A stretch of 64,000 nucleotides of DNA from Sarocladium kiliense. Lineage: Eukaryota > Ascomycota > Sordariomycetes > Hypocreales > Sarocladiaceae. Location of the stretch: assembly GCA_030734395.1 (NCBI GenBank), contig JAUZTG010000041.1:2586199-2650198 (forward strand), written 5' to 3'. The stretch's first letter is position 1, and every line of letters begins with the position of its first letter. The position numbers were made by a program, and so were the translations under genes. The notes below the pieces were generated by a model. It saw only the letters and a list, made by a program, of their open reading frames with translations, made no database searches and was not told the origin of the DNA. Shown here piece after piece: positions 35,302-47,025 of this stretch.

Positions 35302-36529
35302 ATGCAACCTCCAGCCGAAGCAGCCAGCATCGCCGACATGTCTGCCTCGCTCCTCGCCGCCACCCTCACATCCTCTCTCGCCCTCGCCTCCTCAACATCT
35401 TCTCCTGCCACGGCCTCGTCCGACACCTCCAGCGGCGATGAAGACCAAGGCGACTGCGAACTTCTCGGCCCGTTCGCTCTGCTCGTTCAGCTCGCTCTCG
35501 GCGGCCTGGCGCTGCTCGCTCTCGTCTACAAACGCTGGAGAGAGCGGCCTCAGAGACCCGTCAAGATCTGGTTCTTCGATGCGAGCAAGCAGGTTTTTGG
35601 CTCGGTGCTTGTACATGGTGCGAATGTGTTCATGTCGATGCTCACGAGTGGGCACTTCTCGATCAACGAGCTGGATGCTCAACCGCCAGCTGTGAGGTTA
35701 TTGAGACGGGTGGCCAACGATGATGACGGATATGTGCCGAACCCTTGCTCATGGTATCTCCTCAACCTGGCTATTGATGTACGTTTGCCGCTCTTGCGAA
35801 AGTCGCTCGTTGACTTTCAAGGAACACTGTACTGACTTGATATATTCACAGACCACTCTCGGCATCCCAATTCTTATCATCCTCCTTCGGATCGTCACCG
35901 GCATCGTCGCCTACACTCCCCTCGGCAAACCTGCTGAATCCATTCAATCTGGCAACTACGGGAACCCCCCGAACAAATGGTGGTGGCTCAAGCAGTCCAT
36001 CATCTACTTCATCGGCCTCTTCGGCATGAAGATTTGCGTCCTCATCCTGTTCCTTCTCTGCCCCTGGATCTCCCGCATCGGCGACTGGGCCCTCGGCTGG
36101 ACAGAAGGCAACGAGAAGCTGCAGATTGCTTTCGTCATGATGATCTTCCCGTTGATCATGAATGCCATGCAGTACTACATCATCGACTCGTTCATCAAGA
36201 TGAACGACAAGGGCTCTGATCACGAGAGGCTACCATCTGAGGATCCAGATGAGAGAAGGAGACACGACCATGATGAGGAAGACACATTGGCTGGTGTGCT
36301 TCGCGACTCGGATGACAGTGATGGAGATGATGATGAGGCAAGGCTCATGAAGGCCAAGGGGAACACGAAACATCGCGTGGAGCGGGAGTACGACCCGGAA
36401 GTGGATGGTGAGGCGCGCACAGAAGTCAACAGTGGCAACTCAAGCCGCCCTGGCTCAAGCCGCACTGGCACCCGACAGAAGACCTCGCCACCTCTTCATC
36501 CAATTCCCGATCTCTATCCCAAGGAGTGA
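35302..36529 (+). CDS. STIMATE-family (TMEM110/Ypl162c-like) multi-pass membrane protein
   Basis: Exons 35302-35778 and 35852-36529 with a 73-nt intron (GTACGT...CACAG) give 384 residues. The start is the ATG of MQPPAEAAS, the first ATG in frame. About five hydrophobic segments are visible, the first near residues 56-76 (LLVQLALGGLALLALV). The family block WFFDASKQVFGSVLVHGANV and the PCSWYLLNLAID block are conserved. The C-terminal ~110 residues are hydrophilic, with an acidic-basic mixed tract (DDSDGDDDEARLMK) and Ser-rich end, typical of a cytosolic tail. Known relatives are yeast vacuolar membrane protein Ypl162c and animal STIMATE, which works at ER-plasma membrane contacts. Location in this fungus (vacuole or ER) is inference. 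Confidence 0.85.
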
Positions 36530-37777
36530 GCTTCAGCCCACCTCACCCTCCGCTACAAGACTCTTCTCGCCCTTCTATCCATTACCCAAGGCAAACAACC
36601 AACCACCACCCACTTCCCTGTATCACCTCCCTTACAATCCGACGAACCAACCAGCCACCGCGAACCGTTCCCAGCATCTCATAGCTTTGCCCATTCTTCC
36701 CTCTTCATCTCTCTATGGACTTTCTCTCACCAATTTCATTCTGTAAGGCATCACACTCAACCCAAACCATGGCCATCCGGCGTTCTTCCTGCTACTCTTT
36801 CCTCTCTCTTTCTCCCTTGTAGCTTTTTCCCAGTCTTTTTTGTCTAGAATACGTCGGCAAGGGAGGCAGGGCGAAAAGGGGGATCATCAAATATACATTA
36901 GGTAACAAATGGGGCGAGCACACACACAAGACTTGCTTGGTGCTTGCGAGGGAGCTCGGCGTTTAGAGGTGCCCATCAATATTGACAGGACTCATTTCCT
37001 CTTCTACCCAAAACTTTGCTGCTGTTCTCCATCATCTTCGGGTGACAAATGTCCTGGCCTCGAGGAAGTCGTATTATGTGGTGTTGAGCTTGACTACTCC
37101 CAATGCCAAGGCTGGGATAGTCCTCGAGTCGGGCGCTTGCGATCAGACACAGTCCCAGTCATGTCACAATCAAGGATGAGTAGCTTTACAAATTTCCATT
37201 GGGCAGTTATATATCGCAAAACTGCTACATGCCGACACATACTTGGGCCCCCTATGTACATCACACATAGTCGGCAGCAACATATCATGCCTCTTCTGAT
37301 AGCCCATCGTCCGGGAAATGAGTCCGATCGCCTGGATGCATGAACCCTTCCCTTCAATCCGCAGCTGTATGTAAAAACCCCCATAAGTGATAACCTAGTC
37401 AAGAAATTTCCAGACACATGGGCAAATGCCATGAACACATAAAAGAGATGTGTGACGGAGAGAAGAGAAGCAGATAAAATGAACAAGACGTCACTGACGT
37501 TAATCAAGCTCTCCCTGCCAGCTTCTCGGAGAAAAGAACAACCCATCCTCCACTGAAGTCTGCTTCCCGCTTTTAACCCCCTTGAGAAACGCCAGGGTAT
37601 CCAGTTATGAGCATATAACTCTTTCCTTCTCCCGTTGTCCTCTGATGATAAATATGTAAAAACACACAGAAAAGCGTTCAAATATCAGAAAATAGGTAGC
37701 ATGAGAAGCGAAGACGTATCGTTCGGTCATAATATGCGGTTGCGGTTGGCACGAATTTTGGTGACACAGTTTCTACC
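36530..37777. other. Convergent intergenic region
   Basis: 3' UTRs of the STIMATE-family gene (+) and the fibroin-3-related gene (-). No gene recognised. Confidence 0.45.
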
Positions 37778-39588
37778 TTACTGGGCGGGTTGGTAAGGCT
37801 TGTAACCTGGATAGCCATCTGATGTGGGTGATGACTGGCCAGTAGGTCGGGCGTAGCCTGAGTTGAAGTCGAAACCAGCGTTGTTCACGATCGGTGACTG
37901 GGGTGGGCTCTCGCCGTAGGGGCGGCTCTGAGCGATGGGGACTTGAGGTTGCGTCAAAGCAGGGAGTTCTTGCGGTTGTTGGGGTGGTTGCTGGTAGTTG
38001 TTCTGAGAATATGGGTCCCGGGGCGGGCTGTAGGCCGGCTGGCTACCGTAGCCCGGGCTTCTCTGCGGTCCGGGTGAGCGGCGAGGGCTCTGGTTGTACA
38101 TATTCTCCTGAGGAGCGGGTGTCCGTCGAGGACCAGGTGACTGTCTGGCACGAGGATCCATGCCATAAGGCACAGGAGCACCCATCCGCTCACCAGTGTC
38201 CTGCCTCCTCATGCCGTATCCATCTGGGCCTGGTCTGCCCTCGCCAGTACCCTGGCGGCGCATACCGTATCCGTCTGGACCTGGTCGTCCTTCTCCAGTG
38301 CCCTGGCGACGCATACCATATCCTTCAGGTCCGGCACGGCTGTCACCTGTACCTTGGCGCCTCATACCGTAGCCCTCAGGTCCAGGGCCTCGGAAGCTCT
38401 CGCCAGTACCTTGTCGTCGCATGCCGTGTCCTTGAAGAGGCCCCGCCAGAGCTCCTTGGGGTGGACCGTTCAGGGGTTGTCCGTAGCCATGGGGATCAGT
38501 TCGCTCATTCGGTATGTCAGGCATATTAGCAAAGCCCTGATTTGCCGGGGTATGCTGTTGGCCGTAGCCATTGTGACTTTGAGGTGGCGAGTTCCGGCTA
38601 GGGATGGCGCCAACGGCCATGGTCGCTCCTGGGGGAGCGTCATAGGGCTGATCGAGGCCATATCCATCATCGGTGTGACTCGAGGGGGCGTTGGCAAAAG
38701 AAGGGCTGTGAGGAGCATATGGGTCTTGTGCATAAGGATCCCTGGCTTGGTTAGGAGCAGGCATGTAGCCGCCAGGACCACCCATTGGACCACCTTGCGG
38801 GGGACCGTACGGGCTTCGTGGAGCCTGAGGCATTGGGCTCGTACTGCCACTTCCACTCCCATTTCCAGGAACGGACGCCAGCGGTGGGTTGCTTCGAGGT
38901 TCAGGTGCTGGCGACGTCTTCAAGGGTTCCATTTCAACAGCATCATCGTCCATGACCTTCTTAGAGGACGCGCCTTCCCAGCTGGGCATCGCAGGCAGAG
39001 AGTCCTCTCCGCCCTTTTTGGACACATCGAATTCGGCATATTGGGGAGGAGCCGGGGCGGCAGCAACAGATCGAGGAGGTGGCCCGGAGTGGAAGGGAGC
39101 TTGCATGGGCCCGTGCGACTGGTAACCGTGGTTGCTAGGACCTGAGTAAGGGTCGTCGAGATACTTGCTTTTCTTTTCACCGGGGGTATCGCAGCAGCCG
39201 CAGCAGTTGCCACAGCACTTGAGGCAACTGAAGCAGCTGCAACAGCAGGACATGCCGCAGCAGCAGCAACGAACGATACAGACGACGATGCTGAGAATGA
39301 TGAGACCCCCAACAATGATAACAGCAATCACTGGCCACCTGGAATATGCTGTTAGCGCCTGAGAGGGTGAGTATTGTGGCTAGCCGCAACGTACTTGCAA
39401 AAGCTGACTGCCATGCAGTTGTCCCAACTGGACAAGGCGGTCTGAATGTCTGTGATCTTGCCTTTGGCGTCGTCGACAGCGTTCCGACGTTCGAGATCAT
39501 GGACAATACTTCTAGCGAGTGCATCCCGAACGGACACCCACATGCTGGGCTGCAGGCTGCGAGCCATAGCTACATCGATAGAAGGCAT
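37778..39588 (-). CDS. Fibroin-3-related single-pass membrane protein
   Basis: Exons 39588-39395 and 39338-37778, intron 56 nt, giving 584 residues. The start MPSIDVAMARSL and the block SSWDNCMAVSFCKWPVI are the signature of the ascomycete 'fibroin-3 related' family. One membrane segment (about residues 67-88, IAVIIVGGLIILSIVVCIV) is followed at once by a dense cysteine cluster (RCCCCGMSCCCSC), a good candidate for palmitoylation. The remaining ~470 residues are a low-complexity Pro/Gly/Gln/Ser tail, probably cytosolic, with a five-copy YGMRRQGTG repeat. The biochemical role of this family is not known to me. Confidence 0.85.
38190..38430 (-). repeat. Tandem coding repeat (YGMRRQGTG units)
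   Basis: Five copies of GMRRQ(G/D)TG occur in a row, separated by GxxRPGPDGY-type spacers, with a period of 17-19 residues (51-57 bp). The central copies are nearly identical, so recent expansion or contraction is likely. Confidence 0.8.
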
Positions 39589-42084
39589 TGTGGCGGATTA
39601 TAAACTTGTCGCGAGTTCGAAAGAAGGTGATTCGCGGAGTCGATTTTGAAGAGATGGGGCTATGAGTGGCGCATACTCGTATGAAGCGATGTCTGGGAGA
39701 TGTTTATGGGAGTCGGAACTATGGCAGAGAATGAGCCGTAGAGTCGCGACGGAGTCGAAAGGTAGAATCGCAGTTTGCGAGGGTGATGTTGCGAGCGTCG
39801 CACAGCGGCGTCAAGAGGCGCAGAGGCTGAGCAGTAAGCTCCAGCGCTGGTATCTAGGTCGGCAAAAGGAGCGTCGAGAAGTTCGAGAGAGAGGAAACCC
39901 AAAAGGCTTCCAAGGAAACCCTCCGTAAAGCGAGTGAAGGTGAGCAATCGAGTCGATGAAGACGGTGGGAGGCGACGACGGGGTATGTGTTTCGTGTCTC
40001 AAGTTCGGAGGCGTGGAACTGGGCAGTGCAAGTCGTAGCAGCACACACACGCACACGCACACGCACACGAGTGTTCCCAGTTTTGGAGCAGCGGCTCTGG
40101 ACCAGTCAAATGAGCCACAGGACGGCCTTTTCGCAAGTGAGACCACCTCGGACGACTAATGAAGTGGGTTGGCTCCTCGTAAAGCGGCTTATGCAGGTCT
40201 TGGAATTCGAGGATCGAGGTTCGAGGATAGGTAGGGCGATGTGCAAAGGAGCGGCAGGGAGGCGAAAGATGGCGCACTCTCCTCGTAAACGGTGATAAAA
40301 GAAAAGGAAGGAGCGTGAGGCTGTGGAAGAAGGAAAGAATGTGAGGAAAGAAAAGAGAAGAAAGGGGTGCGAGATTGGCGCTGGGCCACGATGAGGATCT
40401 CGCGGAATTGACTTTGGGGACGAGAGGAGGGAGAATGAGACGGGGAATGGGAGAAGGGGATTGACGGACTCGCGGCAATGGCAGCCAGGAACAGGAACAG
40501 CCACAGGCATCTCAACAGGGGAACAAGGGGCCCCAGAGTAAGGAAAGAGGGAACGCGTGCCTGGGTCAGTGGGCACAGTGGGGGCTGTAGTGGAGGCTAG
40601 GGGGAAACACCCGTGGCTGTCAGTGGCTATTCTCCCTGTGACATGCGTCTTTTCCACCTCTATAGTGCATTGACCCTGCCTTAGCGGCGGGCGCCATCAG
40701 CCGATCGACATGTCGCTATTTCCCATCATGAACCATTTCTCCTGGCAGAGAAACAACTCAGCTTGCATGTCTAGTCATGACCATGCAGGATGTTCACTAC
40801 TACGAGGAAATGGCATGCTTGGAAAATTCTTGTTTGTGCTGAGCCGAAATGCCGGTCCCTGCCGGACCAACAGGCCTGGGTATCATTGCCAGTTCATCAA
40901 ACCCCCATGCGAATTTCCCAGCAATGGAACAGGACGGCGCTCAGACTCAAGACCCCTGTGAGCGAGAACGAAAACGTCACAAAGCTTTCCAGGTTGCTGG
41001 AAATTGTGACGCGCTGCCTAGACGTACTTGCGTCCTTAAACTCTCTCAAATTGCGGTAATCAACAAGTACACTGTCAGAACTCGATTCTCAGTCCACAGC
41101 CAGATTGTCGAGACAGAAAAGAGTAGAGCAGAGCAGACAAAGACATCGAAAATCTGCATCAAAAGATCTATTTGAGAATTGACCGGGCTCCCAAGTAATT
41201 ACCTCAACACCGGCCGGCATCTGGAGGTACAACAACCCTTCTCTCGGCAGACAGGCTCTGAACCCGGCGATCTAAATCTGACGCAAGCGACCCCGGCTGG
41301 TTTAACGGGCCTCCCACTGTCGGACCCCAATCTGACCCGACCCGACAGGAATAGACGTTTCGGTGCGCCTTAGCTGACCAGCTTAGTGTGAACCATCCCA
41401 TTGCGCAATGCTGAACCCGTCGCTTGCTTTTCAAGGTTTACGAGGCCGCGCAACGAGGGCGATGGCTGTGCATGTCGCCACCCAACGGTTGTGTGAGGGG
41501 CCTTTGATGGCTGTGCGACATTTCCCCAGCTTTATGGATTGTGGTTCGTCGATGAGCGATGAAGATGTATCGGTTCAGCATGCATCAAGTCCTTGAAACA
41601 TTGTCGATGGGTGATGGTCAGTGTCCAATCGGCAACTCTGGCAAAGTACCAACACTCATTCTGACAGATGGAAGTATTCAATCATTAGAGATTGACATGT
41701 TGACATTACTAGTACTACTATTCATATACGAGGAGATATTCGAAGATTACTCCCTACAGGTCGATGTATCAACTCTCGCAGTACATGCCAGCCATGTTTC
41801 CAAAACCAATGGCATGGGGCCTGGACATCTCGCGATGCCATCATCCAGACCATTGCAGTCTTGGAAAAGAAAATAGAGAGCTTGCCCTTCCTGCCTCCAA
41901 CGCCGCAGTTCGGAAAAGCAACAAAGATAAAAATCGAGAAGAACCAAGGTTCCCCGTAGAAAAGACAGACACCCGTCTCCCACACTCGCGCTTGCTCAAC
42001 GCGCCGCGTATTCAAAGGCCGTTTATCGTCGTCGTCCAGCTCAAGTACATGCTGTTCGATCCATCATCGCAGAGATTAAACTCT
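39589..42084. other. Intergenic, 2.5 kb
   Basis: Promoter side of the fibroin-3-related gene, then 3' side of the RCR gene. It includes a CA/CG-type microsatellite at 40041-40070 and polypurine stretches near 40300-40350. The frames seen here have no coding character that I can support. Confidence 0.45.
40041..40070 (+). repeat. CA-rich microsatellite
   Basis: Runs of CACACA and CGCACA units over 30 bp. Confidence 0.8.
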
Positions 42085-42618
42085 TTACTTGCCCGGGGGC
42101 GGGCCCGGAGGTGGAGCATAAGAGTTCTGCTGATACGTCGCAGGCGGGCTCTGAACACCATACTGCTGTCCACCATAGTAATCCTGCTGCGGCTGTCCAC
42201 CGTACGCCGGCGGTGAAGCATAAGGCTGCTGGTAGCCACCCTGAGCTCCGCCCTGGTTGTAGTTGTACATCTGGTGCTGGTTGTTGCCGTAGCCCTGGTT
42301 GTAGGCACCCTGGTTGCCAAACTTTCCACCGTTGGGCGCCATCCAGCCGGTTCCGTAGTAAGGACTGACGCCGCGCTTTCTGCGACGACGGGCGACGCAC
42401 CTGTTGATGGATAACAGTCAGTATGAAGACCACGTAAGAGGCTAGGTTGGGCGAGATTGGGGAATGACGTACATGCAGCTTAGAGCGAGAAGCAGGAAGA
42501 AGAAGATGGCGACACCGACGACGACCCAGCGACCCCAGGACGACCAGCGCGAGCACCGTACGCGACCCCAACTGTCGCGGTAGCAGTCTCTGGCGACAAG
42601 CTGATGAACCTCCTCCAT
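42085..42618 (-). CDS. RCR-family (Congo red resistance) single-pass protein
   Basis: Exons 42618-42473 and 42400-42085 with a 72-nt intron give 153 residues. The N-terminal ~30 residues (MEEVHQLVARDCYRDSWGRV) should be outside or lumenal, followed by one membrane helix (VVVGVAIFFFLLLALSCM) and a basic stop-transfer run RRRRKRG. The tail is rich in Gln, Gly, Tyr and Pro and contains a PPAY motif. Known family: yeast Rcr1 and Rcr2 use PY motifs to recruit the ubiquitin ligase Rsp5, and affect chitin deposition and plasma-membrane protein sorting. Length and layout match. A role in wall or endosomal sorting is inferred. Confidence 0.85.
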
Positions 42619-44653
42619 TGCGACGAAGCGAAGATCGGCAAATACAATGGGGTAACTCTTTACAGTATCGTTCCGTAAAGGTCGATTGCGTGTATCGTGC
42701 AGTTTTATCGCAGTAGCGTAACGAAAATTAACACACAGCTCTCTTTCCGCTGTGATTCGAAGATATCGATGATGGAAGGAGGGGAGAAGGAGAAAAGCAG
42801 GTTGGTTGGTGGGAAATGAACCTCAGCTGAAGTGTTGTTTCTGGGCAGGTCGGGCACTTAATGGGTGGCCTCACACTGGGCGCAAGACGTAGCGTCGTCA
42901 CCAGGGCAGTGCTACGAAAACAAGCGTAAAAGGCACTGCACTGGCTGTCCACAGCCTAGCCCAGCCCAGCCCAGCAGGAACCAGTCTCCACAAGCGCCGG
43001 CAAATGCCAAGGAGCCGCACACGTAAAGTGGGTTGCAGCGCAATGATGCGGTACGCTGCACTGGGTTGTGGCAAGGCCAGGATCCTGGACCAACAGTGAC
43101 GTCGACGAGGGATTCGGGTACCTGTACGAAGGCAAAAATCGCTGGAGGAAAGTCGCCGGAAGTTTTAATCCTCCGAAAGGATTGGGTAGAGGTCTTTACG
43201 GGGAGTGACTTAGGCGAGCCAGGCCCTGCCTCTGTCGAGACGGTCTTCTCTTGGCGTGCGCATCGATGATGCTAACTTGTCCAACTGAGACCGGCCCGTG
43301 TATTGAATGCCTGGCAGTGCCCATCACGTGATGACCATATCCAGGCAGCCTGAGCTTGAGCTCGCCGGCTTCTTGGCTGGACTTGACTACAATGGTACAA
43401 TGGTGCCAATCTGAACACCTCGGCGAGCGAGAGGCCCCGCAGGTAAATTCAAATCGAGTCAGTGACTGACAGTGAGGGACAATACGCATCGTGGCTCATC
43501 TGGCTTGGCTCATTGAAGCTTTGCGACTGTGGGTTGGCGATATGGTGTGGAGGGGGACGTCGACGCGGCGTGGCAGTGCTTCAAACCCAAACCTCACGGA
43601 GGCAACTTTTGATCGCATGACATTGCCTTCACCAAATTGTACGGACGGATGTTGGCCTTTTGACCTGCAGTAAGATAGTCAACGGCAGCTCCGGAGAAGA
43701 TTTTGTTCTGGTCCGTATTCTGATACCTGGTCTGGTCCATATCTTGGTGATATTTTGGTTGATATCTTAGTTGGTATCTTCGTGTCCGCTATAGCTCGTC
43801 ACCGAGGACCGCACATGGAAAGTAGGCCATATTTGTGAAGACCTCTGTGAAAAGGTTCGTGGCAAAGCTTCGTCGTAAGCACCCGGAATACGCATTTGCA
43901 GATACCTATACCTAGCTACCCAGTGTGGTGTGTGCAGTAATCTGCCAGGAAAAACGCCAAACCCCACACTCCCCAGCATCAAGGGTCGCCTCCCCATCTG
44001 CACGCTTCCTGCCCGCCGCGTCTGACGCGATAGCGCGAGCCGCATGTGAGTTCTGCAATTCAGGCGGTCCTTTTCTTTCTCAGAGAGGAGCTCTCTCCCT
44101 TATCCAGCTGCATGTTTCCTTAAAAGGTCTACTAGTGACCAGAATTGATTCCGTTTATATCTTCCCAGCTTGAAATTTCAGCTCGCTAGTCAGCAAACGC
44201 TCTTGTACGAAGTTGGAAGAAACCTCCTTTTTTCAGGTCGATTTAGCGTAATTTGTTATCACCCTGCCTGTCGCTATGGTTATATACACCCGCCTTGAAC
44301 CGGACTTCCTAGACAGGCGAAGGATTGCGAGTGATCCAAGGTGACTATAAGAAAAGACCGGCAGTACGACTTGACACCCCCCTGTCACTTGCCCATGTGA
44401 ACCATAGGAGTCAAGAACATCACGTTCATAAACTCGTAACGCTTTTCCCGGACGCAGATGTCTCGTCCATAACGCCGACTCGCCGGAACTCCATACCAAA
44501 AAATCCATCGAAGTGAATATGCACCCAACTCGAGAACGACGCCGAAGTTCTGGAGTAACAACAACGAAACAGTCCCTCGCTTTTTATCTTCCACTCCATC
44601 TGCTTAAGCACAGGGCTCAGGCCTAGGCCCTACAAACATCTGGAGAAGGGTTG
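42619..44653. other. Intergenic, 2.0 kb
   Basis: RCR promoter and 3' side of the next minus-strand gene. A short degenerate repeat of GATATCTTGG/GGTATCTT units lies at about 43725-43785. No gene recognised. Confidence 0.45.
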
Positions 44654-45367
44654 TTATCCCTGTGCAGGCTTGGGGAACGTGTACCGGTTCCGTCGAAGCT
44701 CTTCATTCCTTGCTGCCTGCTGCGCCTGCTGTCGTGCCGCCAAAGCATTGATCTTCTCGCGCGCCTTCAGGAGGCTGCTGTTATCTTGCTGCTTGAGCTT
44801 GGACCGGATATCGTAGAGGGCCATTAGTGTAGAGGCGCGTTCGAGGTCTGCGTCGAGCTTCATAACATGACATGTTAGCATTCTCCTTCCCGTTCAGTTC
44901 AGGCATTTCCCTTGAAGTGTTTCGCTCACATCTGAAGTTGAGGTGCCATGGCGAGGCGTACCAGGCGTAGATGTTGCAGCCGAACCAGAGCGCGAGCCTG
45001 GGCTATTAGCAAGGATGCGACGGCCATATTTGTCGAGCTTCGGCTGGCCCGGCTCCGTGGACCAGGAGCGCGTAAGAGGGGAGGGCCGCTGCTGAGAATG
45101 AGGAACGTGGAGGGTAGTGGAGGTAGCGGATGTGACGTCGTCAGTCTTGCGGATGGAGACTGTTGTGGTGCTGGCGGAGACGATGGCAGCGGCAGCGTCT
45201 GGTTCCTAGAGTGAGAGTGAGAGATGTTAGTTTACTGGCTATGTGCGCGCGCGATCCGGCAGACGATAGCTGCAAGTGGTCGCGTGAGGAAGAGGCCGGA
45301 TGGAACGAACCGCTGCGCCAAGGTTGCTGAGGTCGGCGAGGACTTGGGAAAGCTGGAGGCTCTCCAT
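44654..45367 (-). CDS. Unrecognised small protein with helical C-terminus (178 aa)
   Basis: Model: exon 45367-45311, intron 45310-45206 (weak donor GTTCGT), exon 45205-44930, intron 44929-44858 (GTGAGC), exon 44857-44654. The N-terminus MESLQLSQVLADLSNLGAA is amphipathic. The centre is Ser/Thr-rich with SPLTRSW and STPGTPRH, possible phospho-sites. The last ~65 residues form a long charged helix (LDADLERASTLMALYDIRSK, then a Gln/Arg/Ala-rich stretch) ending RYTFPKPAQG, likely coiled coil. I do not recognise the family. The helical end is the best-supported part; the first intron is the weakest part of the model. Confidence 0.6.
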
Positions 45368-47025
45368 CGTGTGATGCGTCGTCCGTCGCTAACCTCAAGA
45401 AGGATGAGAGCCGTCACGAACGAAGCAGAGAGTCTGCGCGAGTATAGAAAGCCGCTGAGAAAGCCGAGATCAGGGGCTGTCGCGGGGCGTGTCCTGTTGT
45501 TTGTGACGTTGCTGGCCACCAAGACGCCAGAATGACGATGACCAGGCTTTGATGTGGGCGTGTGGGATTTGTGGGTTCAGCCGCTTTCACTCGAAGCTGG
45601 AATTTTAGCCTAGGAATCGGGGAGCTGTGCCGGGAGTGGGGTTGAACTGCCAAGCGGACGCAGGGTCCTTGGTGGATTGTCTTGAAAATATACCTTGGAC
45701 AAGGTGGAAGGAGTCGTGCAAGAGGAAGAGGAGAAAGAAGCAAAGGGCTGTGACTGTAGGATAACGGGAGGAGGAGGGATGAAGAGGCGGTGGGAGGGAT
45801 GGGAAAAGGAGGGAGTAGGAGGGTGGTGGTGAGTTGGAGGGAGGTGGCGGCGCGGGATGATGAGGTTGAGGTGGCCTGGAGGCTAAAAGGCGGCTGCCAT
45901 ACCTTCAGGGAGACACCGAACCAAATGTGGTTTGTCTGCAGAGGCTGGAGGTGGCGCCCGGCAGCCAGGATGCTTGTTGCCTGTAGAGGCTGTCACACCG
46001 ATCGGGGGTGTGAGGGCACCAAACCAATGTGCGTGAACATTCTACTCTGTTCCTTACTTCCCTCTTCGTTGAGTATTCCATTCTATATCTTTCTCTACAT
46101 CTGATTCCACACGTATTCTATATTTCATTTTTTTTTTTTTTTTTTGGTTTTTAGTTTACTATTCATTTCATTCCCTCTTTTACTCCATATTCTACTTCAG
46201 TCTTACTTAATATCTTACTCACCGTCTTACTCTGTATTCTGATCTCTATCTTACGCTCTATCTTACTGTCTAACTTACTCTTTAACTTGCTCTATATTTC
46301 ACTCATCGTCTTCCTCATCATCAAGACCGGGCAAGGTAAGGTACTGACTGCACTGTAACCGTGGAAAGATGGCTGGCTCAATGTGGCTTCATCCATATCA
46401 GCTCCCTCTTATCACCTCCAGGTACACATGATGCCATCACCTCACAGCCACCCATCCATCCGAGGTCCGACACTTCCTTTCCTCCTCAGACTAAAACTAA
46501 TAGTTTGATGCATTCATGACACCTTTCCCATCCCCCATGTCGCGTATCGTGTAGCTTCCCCGTACCACCGAGCCAATCCCCCACCCTCACCACCACCACC
46601 CCGCCTTGGACCCCCGCGACCCAATTCCGTCACGAGACCATCCCACCACCCATCACCAATCCCGAATTAATTGCGTGCATCCCGAAGGTTTGCTGCGTAA
46701 GGTCTACAGGGAGTCTGGGCTCTGAGTAAATGTATTATATAAAAAAACCTCATGCTTAAAAAAACCTTAACTTCATCGATCAACAGGTTATGATTCTATT
46801 GATTGTCTACATAGAGTGAAATGGACTTGTGGCTTCATAAGCTTTGGCGGCTGCGTCTGGAGTAGCTTCGTCGGACGTATCTTCCAGCTGGATGCACAGC
46901 AGAAATGGCAGCCATGTCTCTACAGGGATTCGATTTCCATCCCCTTTTGAAACGATAAAGCCCTCAAGCACCTTTGGTCTCGTCAATCATCAGGTTCAAT
47001 TACTCAAGCCAATACACCACACTCT
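45368..47025. other. Intergenic with low-complexity tracts
   Basis: Promoter of the 178-residue protein and 3' side of the Zn2Cys6 gene. Contains a run of about 20 T at 46127-46145, then a degenerate pyrimidine-rich array. No gene recognised. Confidence 0.45.
46127..46320 (+). repeat. Poly-T run and degenerate CTTACTCTAT array
   Basis: After the T run, units like TCTTACTCTATATTC recur irregularly for about 150 bp. Confidence 0.65.
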
